Of a stretch of DNA of 41,766 nt, positions 7,194 through 15,949 are shown piece after piece (the first letter of the stretch is position 1; the number at the start of each line of letters is the position of its first letter). The position numbers were made by a program, and so were the translations under genes. The DNA comes from an uncultured Phascolarctobacterium sp. (GTDB taxonomy: Bacteria; Bacillota; Negativicutes; Acidaminococcales; Acidaminococcaceae), in contig CAUDEF010000017.1 in NCBI GenBank assembly GCA_958448515.1, forward strand, positions 1-41,766. The letters are read 5' to 3'. The notes under the pieces were generated by a model. It had not been told where the DNA came from. It made no database searches and saw nothing but the letters and a program-made list of their open reading frames with translations.

Positions 7194-9876
7194 TGCACTC
7201 ACCCTGTACAGCTACCGTTTCCAGCTTAGCCGGCATTTCAATGATAAACTGCTCTGCCTCTATGGCTTTATGAAACTGCATCATTTTATTATCTCCTGCT
7301 TCAGCAATTATCTTATCTCCGGCAGCAAATTTGCCTGCAAGATATAAATCACTGACAGGATCCTCCAGCAATCTGCGCAAAGCACGTCTTAAAGGTCTGG
7401 CACCATATTTTAAATCCGTGCCTTCTGTCAGCAAAAGATTTTTTGCTGATGGAGTAAGCTCCAAACTTAATCCGTTTTTGCTCATGCGCTTATTAAGCTC
7501 AGCTATCAGATTATCGGCAATCTGCAGCAATTCTTTTTCGGATAAGGGATCGAACACCAGAATTTCATCTACACGGTTTAAAAATTCAGGTCTGAATATA
7601 TTTTTTATTTCACTTAAAACCTGTTCCTTACGGCTTTTCAGTTCTGCAGCTGCATTGCTTGCAAAACCTAAAGGTTTGGCAACATTTAATTTCTGCACAC
7701 CTGCATTACTGGTCATAATAATAACAGCATTTCTGAAATCAACAGTTCTTCCCTGTCCGTCCGTCAGACGTCCATCTTCCATAATCTGCAAAAGCAAATT
7801 AAATACATCCGGATGTGCTTTTTCTATTTCGTCAAGCAAAATAACACAATAGGGTTTTCTTTTCACAGCGTCAGTCAGCTGTCCTCCCTCATCATATCCA
7901 ACATAACCGGGAGGCGCACCTATTAAACGAGCGGTAGTATGCTTTTCCATATATTCGCTCATATCATATCTCAGCATGGCACGCTCATCGCCAAACAACT
8001 GCTTTGCCAGAGCCTTGGCCAATTCGGTTTTGCCAACACCTGTAGGACCTAAGAACAAGAATGAGCCAACAGGACGATTATTATCCTTAAATCCGGCTCT
8101 CGCTCTTCTTACAGCTCGGCTTACTGCACTGACAGCTTCATGCTGACCGATAACCTGCTGATGCAGTACTTCTTCCAAATGTAAAAGCTTATTACTTTCA
8201 CTTTCCGTTATCTTTTGTACAGGAATACCGGTCCAGGATGATACTACTTCTGCAATATGCTCACCGGTAACTATAATTTCACCGGAATTATCCGCAAGAG
8301 CAGCAGCAAGTTTTTCCTGCAGCTTCTCTTCCTTTTCCATAAGTTCAGCTGCATCTTCATACTCCATGTCTTTTAAAGCATCATCTTTTTCCAGCTGCAA
8401 ATACTCCAGCTCTTCCTGTAATTTACGCACCGGAGCAGCTTTTTTATATGCCTGCAGTCTAAGTTTTGCGCAGGCTTCATCCATTAAATCTATGGCCTTA
8501 TCAGGAAGATTACGGTCTGTAATATATCTGTCGGATAAGTCTACCGCTGCCTTAATGGCATCTTCTCTGATCTGTAATCCATGAAACTTTTCATAGCGTT
8601 TGCGCAGACCTAAAAGCATTTGCATGCATTCATCCGCAGAAGGAATATTAACAGTCACAGGCTGAAATCTACGTTCCAGTGCTGCGTCTTTTTCTATATG
8701 CTTGCGATACTCAGCAGTAGTAGTTGCACCAATAACCTGCAGTTCTCCTCTGGCAAGGGCAGGCTTTAAAAGATTGGCAGCATCAATACTGCCTTCCGCA
8801 CTTCCTGCACCGATAAGAGTATGCAGCTCATCAATAAATAAAATAATATTTCCATCTTTACGGACTAATTCCAGAATCTCTTTCAGACGTTCTTCAAATT
8901 CACCGCGATACTTGGCTCCGGCAACAAGCATGCCCATCTCCAGGGAGAAAATAATCTTGTTCTGTAAAAATTCCGGAACATCACCGCGTACAATTTTCTG
9001 AGCCAGTGCTTCTGCTATGGCAGTTTTGCCGACACCAGCCTCACCTGTAATAACAGGGTTATTTTTAGTGCGTCGGCACAAAATCTGAATTACACGTTCA
9101 ACTTCATTTTCACGGCCTATAACCGGATCTGTTTTACCGATACGGGCATTTTCATTCAGATTTCTGCCAAATTCTCCCAGTATATCAAGAATATCAACTG
9201 GCTTTTCGGCTTTCGCATACATATGTCTGCCTTTACCAGGAACAGCTTTGTCCTGCTCATTATAAGCTTTGATAACTTCATCAACTTTTTCATAAGTTAC
9301 ATTAAACTTATTAAGCACTTTGCAGGCAATACCATCACCTGCTTTTAAAAGTCCTAAAAGCAGCTGCTGAGAACCTACATAATCCAGTTCAGCTTCCCTG
9401 GAGGCAGCGCCAGCCTTTTCCAGTGTCATCTTAGCCCTTGGGCTGTATTGGGGAATGCTGTCTTTTTTTACCCCCATATCCATCCATGCTTCCAATTCCT
9501 GCAGCATGGCATTTATATCAACGCCAAACCCGGTCAAGATTCTTTTGGCAAAGCAGCTTTCAATTTTTAAGATACCCCATAAAATATGTTCTGTACCAAT
9601 ATAATCACTGTGTAAATCCAAGGCTTTTCCCGCTGCAATTTCCAAAATTTTTGCAGCGCGTTCTGAAAATCCGTCTTTTGTCTTTTTCTTTTTGGGCTTA
9701 AGCATTTCTTCAAAAAAGGCCTGCGCAGCCTCCGGTGTCAGAGGCGCATCACCTATGCCAAAAGGTATATAGTCTTTGGCACAGTCTGCACACAACCATT
9801 TATCTATCTGTTTATCGCCCATCAAGCAGACAACATGCATAACAGCCTGCTTTTTTCGGCAATTTTCACATAACAT
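7180..9876 (-). CDS. clpC: ClpC-type AAA+ unfoldase with N-terminal ClpE/McsA-like zinc finger
   Basis: 898 residues. It is an HSP100 unfoldase expected to feed damaged proteins to ClpP. Order of domains: zinc finger C3-x2-C6-x22-C29-x2-C32; a Lys-rich linker to about residue 70; two Clp_N repeats (about 72-210); AAA module 1 with Walker A GEAGVGKT (278-285) and ILFIDE (345-350); a UVR-like coiled segment (about 494-524); AAA module 2 with GPTGVGKT (610-617) and VILLDE (678-683); and the D2 small domain. The Cx2Cx22Cx2C finger is a hallmark of ClpE and of McsA, whereas canonical ClpC has none; ClpE in turn lacks the double Clp_N domain. The start is ATG 9876 (AGGAG 7 nt upstream), not the GTG at 9894 inside ctsR. 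It begins 4 nt after the ctsR stop, where mcsA and mcsB normally stand. Confidence 0.93.
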   Translation of the reverse strand: MLCENCRKKQAVMHVVCLMGDKQIDKWLCADCAKDYIPFGIGDAPLTPEAAQAFFEEMLKPKKKKTKDGFSERAAKILEIAAGKALDLHSDYIGTEHILWGILKIESCFAKRILTGFGVDINAMLQELEAWMDMGVKKDSIPQYSPRAKMTLEKAGAASREAELDYVGSQQLLLGLLKAGDGIACKVLNKFNVTYEKVDEVIKAYNEQDKAVPGKGRHMYAKAEKPVDILDILGEFGRNLNENARIGKTDPVIGRENEVERVIQILCRRTKNNPVITGEAGVGKTAIAEALAQKIVRGDVPEFLQNKIIFSLEMGMLVAGAKYRGEFEERLKEILELVRKDGNIILFIDELHTLIGAGSAEGSIDAANLLKPALARGELQVIGATTTAEYRKHIEKDAALERRFQPVTVNIPSADECMQMLLGLRKRYEKFHGLQIREDAIKAAVDLSDRYITDRNLPDKAIDLMDEACAKLRLQAYKKAAPVRKLQEELEYLQLEKDDALKDMEYEDAAELMEKEEKLQEKLAAALADNSGEIIVTGEHIAEVVSSWTGIPVQKITESESNKLLHLEEVLHQQVIGQHEAVSAVSRAVRRARAGFKDNNRPVGSFLFLGPTGVGKTELAKALAKQLFGDERAMLRYDMSEYMEKHTTARLIGAPPGYVGYDEGGQLTDAVKRKPYCVILLDEIEKAHPDVFNLLLQIMEDGRLTDGQGRTVDFRNAVIIMTSNAGVQKLNVAKPLGFASNAAAELKSRKEQVLSEIKNIFRPEFLNRVDEILVFDPLSEKELLQIADNLIAELNKRMSKNGLSLELTPSAKNLLLTEGTDLKYGARPLRRALRRLLEDPVSDLYLAGKFAAGDKIIAEAGDNKMMQFHKAIEAEQFIIEMPAKLETVAVQGECNGKN

Positions 9877-9880
9877 AATC

Positions 9881-10297
9881 TCACTCCTGTCCACTTCCGT
9901 TTACCTTAGTAACTGCCTGCTGCAGTATCTTTTTCTTTTTCGCTTCACTTGCATCTATAATACTCAGCATATATTCCAGCAATTTTTGCTCACGTTTGCT
10001 GAGCAGTCCCTGCATGACAAACCCATGCAGCATACCTGCAGCCGTAACTTCCTTGGGATGAACTTTTTTATGTTCCGAAATACGAACTATACGGACAAAT
10101 CCACCGCTTCCGCGCCTTGATTCAACCATAAATCCTCTTTCCGGAGTAAATCGTGTATTAAGCACATAACTTATCTGCGATGGAGCGCAGGAAAGTCTCT
10201 CAGCGAGCTCATTGCGCTGTACTAAAAGAGTATCCTCACTTTCACTTAACAGCTCTCTTATTATAAAGTTTTCTATTGAATCCGCTAAATTTCTCAT
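9881..10297 (-). CDS. ctsR: Transcriptional repressor CtsR
   Basis: 138 residues. CtsR is the winged-helix repressor of class III heat-shock genes (clp, ctsR). The N-terminal half holds the DNA-binding domain with SQISYVLNTRFTPERGF followed by the beta-wing ESRRGSGGFVRI. The wing arginine in RGSGG is the position phosphorylated by McsB in Bacillus, yet no mcsB is present here. The C-terminal half is the dimer/regulatory domain. The start ATG 10297 has AAGGTGG 7 nt upstream. It is the first gene of ctsR-clpC-radA; the promoter at 10366-10394 contains CtsR-like half-sites, consistent with autoregulation. Confidence 0.95.
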   Translation of the reverse strand: MRNLADSIENFIIRELLSESEDTLLVQRNELAERLSCAPSQISYVLNTRFTPERGFMVESRRGSGGFVRIVRISEHKKVHPKEVTAAGMLHGFVMQGLLSKREQKLLEYMLSIIDASEAKKKKILQQAVTKVNGSGQE

Positions 10298-10365
10298 AAT
10301 ACAACCACCTTAAATTTATCAGGACGGCCCAAACTCCTGATTAATACACATAAATATTTGCTTTT

Positions 10366-10394
10366 ATTATATTTGACTTTTCGACTTTTTACAA
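10366..10394 (-). promoter_or_regulatory. ctsR promoter with putative CtsR operator
   Basis: On the minus strand, TTGTAA (10389-10394), a 17-nt spacer and TATAAT (10366-10371). The spacer is almost entirely two direct half-sites, AAAGTCGA and AAAGTCAA, 8 bp apart, between the -35 and -10 boxes. The CtsR heptad is RGTCAAA, but in B. subtilis the two copies are spaced 10 bp apart, so the assignment to CtsR is inference. A single further GTCAAA lies at 10405-10410. Confidence 0.72.
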
Positions 10395-10484
10395 GTGAAA
10401 AGTATTTGACGAAAATAACTTACATAATCTGCTTTATTTATTTACTTATTTCTGATTTCACAGTTTTTTTGCAACTTCCGCTTA

Positions 10485-10531
10485 TTTTTGACTTTTTGAC
10501 ATTTGACACAGATTTTCACTTCTCGTAAAAT
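10485..10531 (+). promoter_or_regulatory. lemA promoter with upstream TTTGAC repeats
   Basis: TTGACA (10503-10508), a 17-nt spacer and TAAAAT (10526-10531) form a strong promoter 42 nt before lemA. Three consecutive TTGAC-containing units (10485-10492, 10493-10500, 10501-10507) end in the -35 box. These are the reverse complement of the CtsR-type GTCAAA half-site seen in the ctsR promoter, with 8- and 7-bp steps. Common control of the divergent units by CtsR is plausible but unproven. Confidence 0.68.
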
Positions 10532-10572
10532 AGATATATCAATCATTTACCATATTAACGGAGGAAATAATA

Positions 10573-11127
10573 ATGAATAAAACTTTAATGATTATTATCG
10601 CCATAGTTGTAATTATTGGCGGAATGTTTGTAAGCGGGTATAACACCCTGGTAGGAATGAATGAAGGTGTTAACGGAAAATGGGCTCAGGTAGAAAACCA
10701 GCTCCAGCGCCGCAATGATTTGATTCCTAATCTTGTAAATACAGTCAAAGGCTTTGCGTCTCATGAAACAGAAGTATTTACAGCAGTAGCTGATGCCAGA
10801 GCAAAACTTGGCGGCGCAAAAACTGTAGCAGAGACAAGTGCTGCCAACAGTGAAATGAACAGTGCTTTATCAAGGCTCTTAATGGTTGCGGAAAATTATC
10901 CGGAGTTAAAATCCAGCAATAATTTCATTCAGCTGCAGGATGAGCTTGCCGGTACCGAAAACCGCATTGCTGTTGCCAGAATGGACTACAACAATGCAGT
11001 ACAGGCATTCAATACCAAAGTCAAGACATTACCTACTTCATTATACGCAGGTATGTTCGGATTCAGTGAAAAAGAATTTTTCAAAGCTGACGAATCTGCA
11101 AAACAGGTGCCTCAAGTACAATTTTAA
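10573..11127 (+). CDS. lemA: LemA family membrane protein
   Basis: 184 residues. There is one N-terminal transmembrane helix (about 5-23), then a long helical domain with the LemA signature region GMNEGVNGKWAQVENQLQRR and NLVNTVKGFASHE. The biochemical role of LemA proteins is unknown; they often stand next to TPM-domain proteins, as here, and are linked to envelope stress. GGAGG lies 8 nt before the ATG. It is followed after 26 nt by the TPM gene, so the two form an operon from the promoter at 10503-10531. Confidence 0.93.
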   Translation: MNKTLMIIIAIVVIIGGMFVSGYNTLVGMNEGVNGKWAQVENQLQRRNDLIPNLVNTVKGFASHETEVFTAVADARAKLGGAKTVAETSAANSEMNSALSRLLMVAENYPELKSSNNFIQLQDELAGTENRIAVARMDYNNAVQAFNTKVKTLPTSLYAGMFGFSEKEFFKADESAKQVPQVQF

Positions 11128-11153
11128 TTATTAAATTTTAAGGGAGCGTACTT

Positions 11154-11909
11154 ATGAAACGCTGGCTTATATATTTTATCTTACTGCTGCAATGTTTTTT
11201 TGCAGCATGTGCTTCGGCTCAGGCAGATATCCCGCCAAAGCCGACTGCTGCTCAGGGTATTTATGTTCAGGACTATGCCGGAGTACTTTCGTCGGCTGAT
11301 AAGCAGAAAATTCTGCAGCTTGGACAGGAACTTGACAATAAAACAACTGCTCAGATAGCTGTGCTTACTGTAAATACTTTAAACGGTCAGCCTATTGAAG
11401 ATTATTCTCTTGCTGTTTTACGTAAATGGGGCATTGGCAATAAGCAAAAAAATAATGGTGCTCTGATCGTTGTAGCAGTAAAAGACAGGCAGTCGCGCAT
11501 AGAAGTTGGCTATGGTCTGGAAGGAACCTTGCCGGACGGACTTACCGGACGCATTCAGGACGAAACAATGATACCCTACTTTAAAAAGGGTAACTATGCT
11601 GCCGGTATTACCAATGGTTATGCTGCAACAGCTTCCGTTGTAGCCAAAGCAGAGGGAGTGCAGCTTAGCGGAGCAACTGCTTATCAGGGAGGCGCTCAGA
11701 CTGCTTCTGCAGATGAAGATTATCCTCTGTGGCTTAAACTGCTTATTGGTGCAGGTATAGTTGCCTTACTTATTATAGATAATCTTTTTCTGGGTGGATT
11801 TATTACGCAGATGCTGTTTTTTGCCTTACTGCGCGGCCGCAATAATGGCGGCGGTGGCGGTTTTGGAGGCGGCAGCGGCGGTGGCGGCGGTTCTTCAAGA
11901 CACTGGTAA
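11154..11909 (+). CDS. TPM-domain exported membrane-anchored protein
   Basis: 251 residues. A signal peptide (about 1-24, ending CASAQA) is followed by a TPM (TLP18.3/Psb32/MOLO-1) domain containing VQDYAGVLSSADKQ, IAVLTVNTLNG, RQSRIEVGYGLEGTLPDG and the conserved YFKKGNYAAGI. A transmembrane segment (about 195-222) precedes a glycine-rich tail ending SSRHW, the usual architecture of the family. The function is unclear; some TPM domains act as acid phosphatases. The tandem with lemA suggests an envelope module. A bidirectional terminator follows. Confidence 0.92.
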   Translation: MKRWLIYFILLLQCFFAACASAQADIPPKPTAAQGIYVQDYAGVLSSADKQKILQLGQELDNKTTAQIAVLTVNTLNGQPIEDYSLAVLRKWGIGNKQKNNGALIVVAVKDRQSRIEVGYGLEGTLPDGLTGRIQDETMIPYFKKGNYAAGITNGYAATASVVAKAEGVQLSGATAYQGGAQTASADEDYPLWLKLLIGAGIVALLIIDNLFLGGFITQMLFFALLRGRNNGGGGGFGGGSGGGGGSSRHW

Positions 11910-11917
11910 AAATAACA

Positions 11918-11959
11918 AAAAGAGCTGTTTAGATACTTAGATATCTAAACAGCTCTTTT
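11918..11959. terminator. Bidirectional terminator between the TPM gene and nrdG
   Basis: An 18-bp perfect inverted repeat (11918-11935 with 11942-11959, 6-nt loop), flanked by A's on the left and T's on the right, stops the convergent transcripts of lemA-TPM (plus) and nrdDG (minus). Confidence 0.93.
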
Positions 11960-11968
11960 CTTATTATA

Positions 11969-12502
11969 TTATAAGCCTTCGCTTTCATCCCACAAAACAA
12001 CAGCATCATTGCGCAAGGACGCAGCAACATCAATTACACGCTGATTTTCACTGCCGCGAAATCTTAAATTGGGATTCTTTTTTTCAATAACAAACTCACC
12101 GTCTACCAGAACATCAATATAAGACAACATTTCTTCTGTTACTTCCCACGGACCAAGTCTGCCTGTCAGCAGATCTTTCTCAAAATCATAGCCGCTGTAG
12201 CACCAGATGGTCTTGTCAGGATAAGCCGCCTTATACTTTCTTAAAAACGGCAGCAGAGCCTGCTGATTTTCCGGCTCAAAGGGCTCCCCGCCAAGCAAAG
12301 ACAACCCTTTGATATATTCAGGCTGCATATAGGCTAAAATCTGATCCTCAACTTCTTCAGTAAAGGGATTGCCATAATTAAAATTCCATGTTTCAGGATT
12401 AAAACAGCCTTTGCAATGATGAGTACATCCGCTTACAAATAAAGATACTCTGATTCCAGGTCCGTTAGCAACATCCACCTTTTTGATGGTTGCGTAATTC
12501 AT
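11969..12502 (-). CDS. nrdG: Anaerobic ribonucleotide reductase activating protein (radical SAM)
   Basis: 177 residues. NrdG uses a [4Fe-4S] cluster and S-adenosylmethionine to make the glycyl radical on NrdD. The radical-SAM motif is C-THH-C-KG-C near residues 26-33 (CxxxCxxC), followed by the SAM-binding LGGEPF motif near residue 70. Length and motif order match short NrdG activases, which lack the extra ferredoxin domain of PflA-like enzymes. GAGGTG precedes the ATG. It starts 13 nt after the nrdD stop, forming the usual nrdDG pair. Confidence 0.97.
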   Translation of the reverse strand: MNYATIKKVDVANGPGIRVSLFVSGCTHHCKGCFNPETWNFNYGNPFTEEVEDQILAYMQPEYIKGLSLLGGEPFEPENQQALLPFLRKYKAAYPDKTIWCYSGYDFEKDLLTGRLGPWEVTEEMLSYIDVLVDGEFVIEKKNPNLRFRGSENQRVIDVAASLRNDAVVLWDESEGL

Positions 12503-12515
12503 ATCCTATCACCTC

Positions 12516-14642
12516 TTATAAATGCAGGACACGCGCTTTAATTTCTTTGGTTTTACCAACATTCCAGAAATTTTCGCCTAAATAACCGCATGTTCTGCGG
12601 GTTACATTCATTTTACTGTGGTCTTTGTTATGGCATGCAGGGCATTCCCACTCATTATCATCATTAATGATAATCTCTCCGTCAAAGCCGCATACATGGC
12701 AGTAATCGGACTTGGTATTAAATTCTGCATACTGAATATTATCATAAATAAAGCGAACTACATCTTCCAAAGCTTCTGTATTATGACGCATATTAGGAAT
12801 TTCTACATAAGAAATCGCACCGCCGGAAGAAATTTTCTGGAACTGACTTTCAAAGCTGAATTTATGGAAAGCATCAATTTCTTCACGTACATCTACATGA
12901 TAGGAATTAGTATAATAGCCTTTGTCGGTAATATCAGGAATACTGCCGAATTTTTCCTTATCAATACGCGCAAAGCGATAGCACAGGCTTTCTGCCGGTG
13001 TACCATATAAAGCAAAGCCAATACCGGTAGCCGCTTTCCATTTATCACATGCTCCGCGCAGACGTTCCATAACGCGTACGGCAAATTCTTCACCAACAGG
13101 ATCAGTATGGCTTACGCCCTTTATCAGCTTAGTAACTTCATACAGACCGATATAACCAAGAGAGATAGAAGAATAACCACCTTCAAGGTACTTATCAATT
13201 ACCTCACCTTTTTCCAGACGTGCAATGGCACCATACTGCCAGTGAACAGGACTTACATCACTGCGCACACCTTTTAAAGCGTTATGACGGCACATCAGCG
13301 CTTCATAGCAAAGCTCCAGTCTTTCGTCCAAAAGTTCCCAGAATTTTTTCTCATCACCGTCAGCAATAATGCCGATCTGAGGAAGGTTAATGGAAACTAC
13401 ACCCTGATTAAAGCGTCCTTCAAATTTATAATTGCCGTTCTCATCTTTCCAGGGAGATAAGAAGCTGCGGCATCCCATAGGGGAGAAAACATTTCCTTCA
13501 TAATTCTCGCGCATTTTCTTAGCACTGATATAGTCAGGATACATACGTTTAGCACTGCATTTTACAGCAAGTTTGGTAATATAATCATACTTGCCGCCCT
13601 TCAAGCAGTTATGCTCATCAAGAACATAAACAAGTTTCGGGAACGCAGGAGTGACATAAACTCCCTTATCATTTTTTATACCCTGCAAGCGCTGACGAAG
13701 AATTTCTTCGATAATCATGGCGTTTTCTTTAACATACTCATCATCTTCGCGCAGATTCAAAAACAAGGTAACAAAAGGTGACTGTCCATTGGTAGTCATC
13801 AGAGTATTAATCTGATACTGGATAGTCTGCACACCACTTTGCAGTTCATAACGCAAACGCTCCTGAACCAGTTTTTCCAAAGTATCTTCATCAAGTTTAC
13901 TGTCGCTGGTTTCAGTGATAATACGTTTAAACTTCTCATAACTGCGGCGCAGATATTTGCCCAGGTGGCAGATATCAACAGACTGTCCGCCGTACTGACT
14001 GGAAGCTACAGAAGCGATAATCTGAGTCATAACAGTGCAGGCAACCTGAAAACTTTTGGGGCTTTCAATCATCTTGCCGTTCATAACTGTACCATTGTCA
14101 AGCATATCGCCAATATTAATCAGGCAGCAGTTAAAAATAGGCTGTACAAAATAATCAGCATCATGGAAATGCAAAACACCATCTTCATGAGCCTTGGAAA
14201 TTTTTTCCGGCAAAATAAGGCGTTTGGTCAGATCTTTAGAAACCTCACCGGCAATCAAATCACGCTGAGTAGCTGCCATAGTGGCATTTTTATTGGAGTT
14301 TTCTTCCATTACATCCTTATTGCTGTTGCGGATTAAAGAAAGAATAGACTCATCAGTAGTATTTGCCTTGCGTACTAAAGCGCGCTGATAACGGTAAATG
14401 ATATACTGTTTGGCAAGCTCAAATTTTCCTGCATCCATTAAACTATGCTCTACCATATCCTGTATATCTTCTACCAAAAGGCGCATTCTGTTTTTTTCCT
14501 GCACATTTTTGGCAATCTGCTGTATTTTTTCGTCATCTATTCTGTCAGATGGTTCTACAGCAGCGTTAGCCTTCTGTATGGCAATCACAATCTTGCTGCC
14601 GTCAAAATCAACAGTTGTGCCATCACGCTTAATAACTTTCAC
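12516..14642 (-). CDS. nrdD: Anaerobic (class III) ribonucleoside-triphosphate reductase
   Basis: About 708 residues. It reduces NTPs to dNTPs under anoxia through a glycyl radical. The N-terminus is an ATP-cone allosteric domain (KVIKRDGTTVDFDGSKI). The C-terminus has a zinc site CHVC ... CPAC and the glycyl-radical loop RRTCGYLG (radical Gly near 686). I place the start at GTG 14642 because AAGGGAG lies 8 nt before it; the longer GTG start at 14651 directly abuts that Shine-Dalgarno. A NrdR-type operator covers the promoter. The oxygen-sensitive enzyme fits a strict anaerobe. Confidence 0.96.
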   Translation of the reverse strand: MKVIKRDGTTVDFDGSKIVIAIQKANAAVEPSDRIDDEKIQQIAKNVQEKNRMRLLVEDIQDMVEHSLMDAGKFELAKQYIIYRYQRALVRKANTTDESILSLIRNSNKDVMEENSNKNATMAATQRDLIAGEVSKDLTKRLILPEKISKAHEDGVLHFHDADYFVQPIFNCCLINIGDMLDNGTVMNGKMIESPKSFQVACTVMTQIIASVASSQYGGQSVDICHLGKYLRRSYEKFKRIITETSDSKLDEDTLEKLVQERLRYELQSGVQTIQYQINTLMTTNGQSPFVTLFLNLREDDEYVKENAMIIEEILRQRLQGIKNDKGVYVTPAFPKLVYVLDEHNCLKGGKYDYITKLAVKCSAKRMYPDYISAKKMRENYEGNVFSPMGCRSFLSPWKDENGNYKFEGRFNQGVVSINLPQIGIIADGDEKKFWELLDERLELCYEALMCRHNALKGVRSDVSPVHWQYGAIARLEKGEVIDKYLEGGYSSISLGYIGLYEVTKLIKGVSHTDPVGEEFAVRVMERLRGACDKWKAATGIGFALYGTPAESLCYRFARIDKEKFGSIPDITDKGYYTNSYHVDVREEIDAFHKFSFESQFQKISSGGAISYVEIPNMRHNTEALEDVVRFIYDNIQYAEFNTKSDYCHVCGFDGEIIINDDNEWECPACHNKDHSKMNVTRRTCGYLGENFWNVGKTKEIKARVLHL

Positions 14643-14721
14643 TGCAAACACTCCCTTAAAATTCTTTATTAAATCGAAATTTTCATTTCAACATTTTCTA
14701 CATATGTTATCGGCAGATAAA

Positions 14722-14775
14722 ATTCTAACACAATATATCCAGTATGTCAAAGCTTTTATACCCCATATATTGTTA
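14722..14775 (-). promoter_or_regulatory. nrdDG promoter with two NrdR boxes
   Basis: On the minus strand the promoter is TTGACA (14745-14750), a 17-nt spacer and TAGAAT (14722-14727). Two 16-bp elements resemble the NrdR box ACACTATATATTGTGT. The box at 14728-14743 reads ACTGGATATATTGTGT on the minus strand and fills the promoter spacer. The box at 14760-14775 reads ACCCCATATATTGTTA on the plus strand. Their separation of 16 bp matches the invariant pairing of NrdR boxes. NrdR, an ATP-cone repressor, is expected to bind; its gene is not in the window. The interval 14776-14946 shows nothing else I can support. Confidence 0.85.
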
Positions 14776-14946
14776 TTTTTTCTAAAAAAAGGTCTTGACT
14801 TTTACTACGTTCTGTACTCTGTTGCATATTTATCAATTTTTAACTTTATTTAATTTTTTCTTTACAATAGCATCCACGCCAGAAAATCTGTAAAAAAATA
14901 ACCGGCAAAAAAATCTCTCTGCATATTGAAAAACTATGAAAACTCT

Positions 14947-14975
14947 TTGTTCTTCAAAAAAAAAAATGCTATAAT
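14947..14975 (+). promoter_or_regulatory. Promoter of the EamA transporter gene
   Basis: TTGTTC (14947-14952), a 17-nt spacer and a consensus TATAAT (14970-14975), 36 nt before the ATG. Confidence 0.75.
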
Positions 14976-15011
14976 ATTTTCCGTTAATTTATTTTTTGAG
15001 GGGTTTTATTT

Positions 15012-15944
15012 ATGAAAGAGGTAACAACAAATACCAGCAGCGGCAGCGGTATTTTTATGCTGACGCTCTGCTCCTTTATCTGGGGCACAGCCTTTATCGC
15101 TCAAAGCCTGGGCGGTAAAATTATGGGGCCGTTAACCTTTAATGGCTCACGCAGTATTCTGGCTACAATATTTTTATTCGTACTGATTTTTGCCTTAGAC
15201 AAATACAATGGCAAAAAATGCAGTTTCTGGGGCTGCGAAGCTCCGGCTGAAAAACGAAAACTTTTGCGCGGCGGTATTATCTGTGGTCTTGTTCTTACCA
15301 TAGATTCACTGTTTCAGCAGACAGGCATGATGTATACCACTGTCGGCAAAGGCGGATTCATAACATCTCTTTATATCGTCATAGTTCCGCTTCTGGGACG
15401 TTTTGTTTTCAGCCGTACTGTAAATATCCTGCAATGGATAAGTGTTGTCATAGCCTTTATAGGCATGTATTTCATCTGTCTTAACGAAAGTTTTTCTATT
15501 AATAAAGGTGATTTATTTATTTTAGGCAGTGCTTTTTTCTTTGCCGTACACATTTTAAGTGTTGAGCATTTTGCCGGCGGTGTAGACGGAGTAAGATTAT
15601 CCTTCTTTCAGTTTGCTACCTGCGCTGTAGTCAACTTTGTATTAATGTTCATTTTTGAAGAACCTACCATGGAGCAGGTAGATATGGCACTGCTGCCTGT
15701 TTTATACGCCGGAGTAATGTCCAGCGGCATAGCCTACACTCTGCAGATTATAGGTCAGAAAAAGGTCAATGTTGTACTTGCAACCATCCTTTTGAGCCTG
15801 GAATCTGTTTTTGCCGTACTCAGCGGCTGGCTGTTTTTAAATCAGCTGCTTACCGTACGCGAGATTTTTGGCTGCTGCCTTGTATTTGCAGCTATTATTC
15901 TGGCACAGATACCGCCACATATGCTGGGCATTAAAAGTAAATAA
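15012..15944 (+). CDS. DMT/EamA family transporter
   Basis: 310 residues with ten predicted membrane helices in two EamA repeats, the drug/metabolite exporter architecture. Typical features are the first helix LTLCSFIWGTAFIAQSLG and, in the second half, SGIAYTLQIIGQKKVNVVLATILLS-type sequence followed by LSLESVFAVLSGWLFL, a hallmark of the family. The substrate is unknown; amino-acid or metabolite export is usual. GAGGGG precedes the ATG. It is a single-gene unit with its own promoter and terminator. Confidence 0.93.
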   Translation: MKEVTTNTSSGSGIFMLTLCSFIWGTAFIAQSLGGKIMGPLTFNGSRSILATIFLFVLIFALDKYNGKKCSFWGCEAPAEKRKLLRGGIICGLVLTIDSLFQQTGMMYTTVGKGGFITSLYIVIVPLLGRFVFSRTVNILQWISVVIAFIGMYFICLNESFSINKGDLFILGSAFFFAVHILSVEHFAGGVDGVRLSFFQFATCAVVNFVLMFIFEEPTMEQVDMALLPVLYAGVMSSGIAYTLQIIGQKKVNVVLATILLSLESVFAVLSGWLFLNQLLTVREIFGCCLVFAAIILAQIPPHMLGIKSK

Positions 15945-15949
15945 ACTGC

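Noticed and set aside
11850..11909. Glycine-rich repeat at the end of the TPM protein as a possible sequence artefact.
   Set aside because: A Gly-rich C-terminal tail is normal for this family.
14640..14651. GTG 14651 as nrdD start.
   Set aside because: It directly abuts the only Shine-Dalgarno; the GTG nine bases later has correct spacing.
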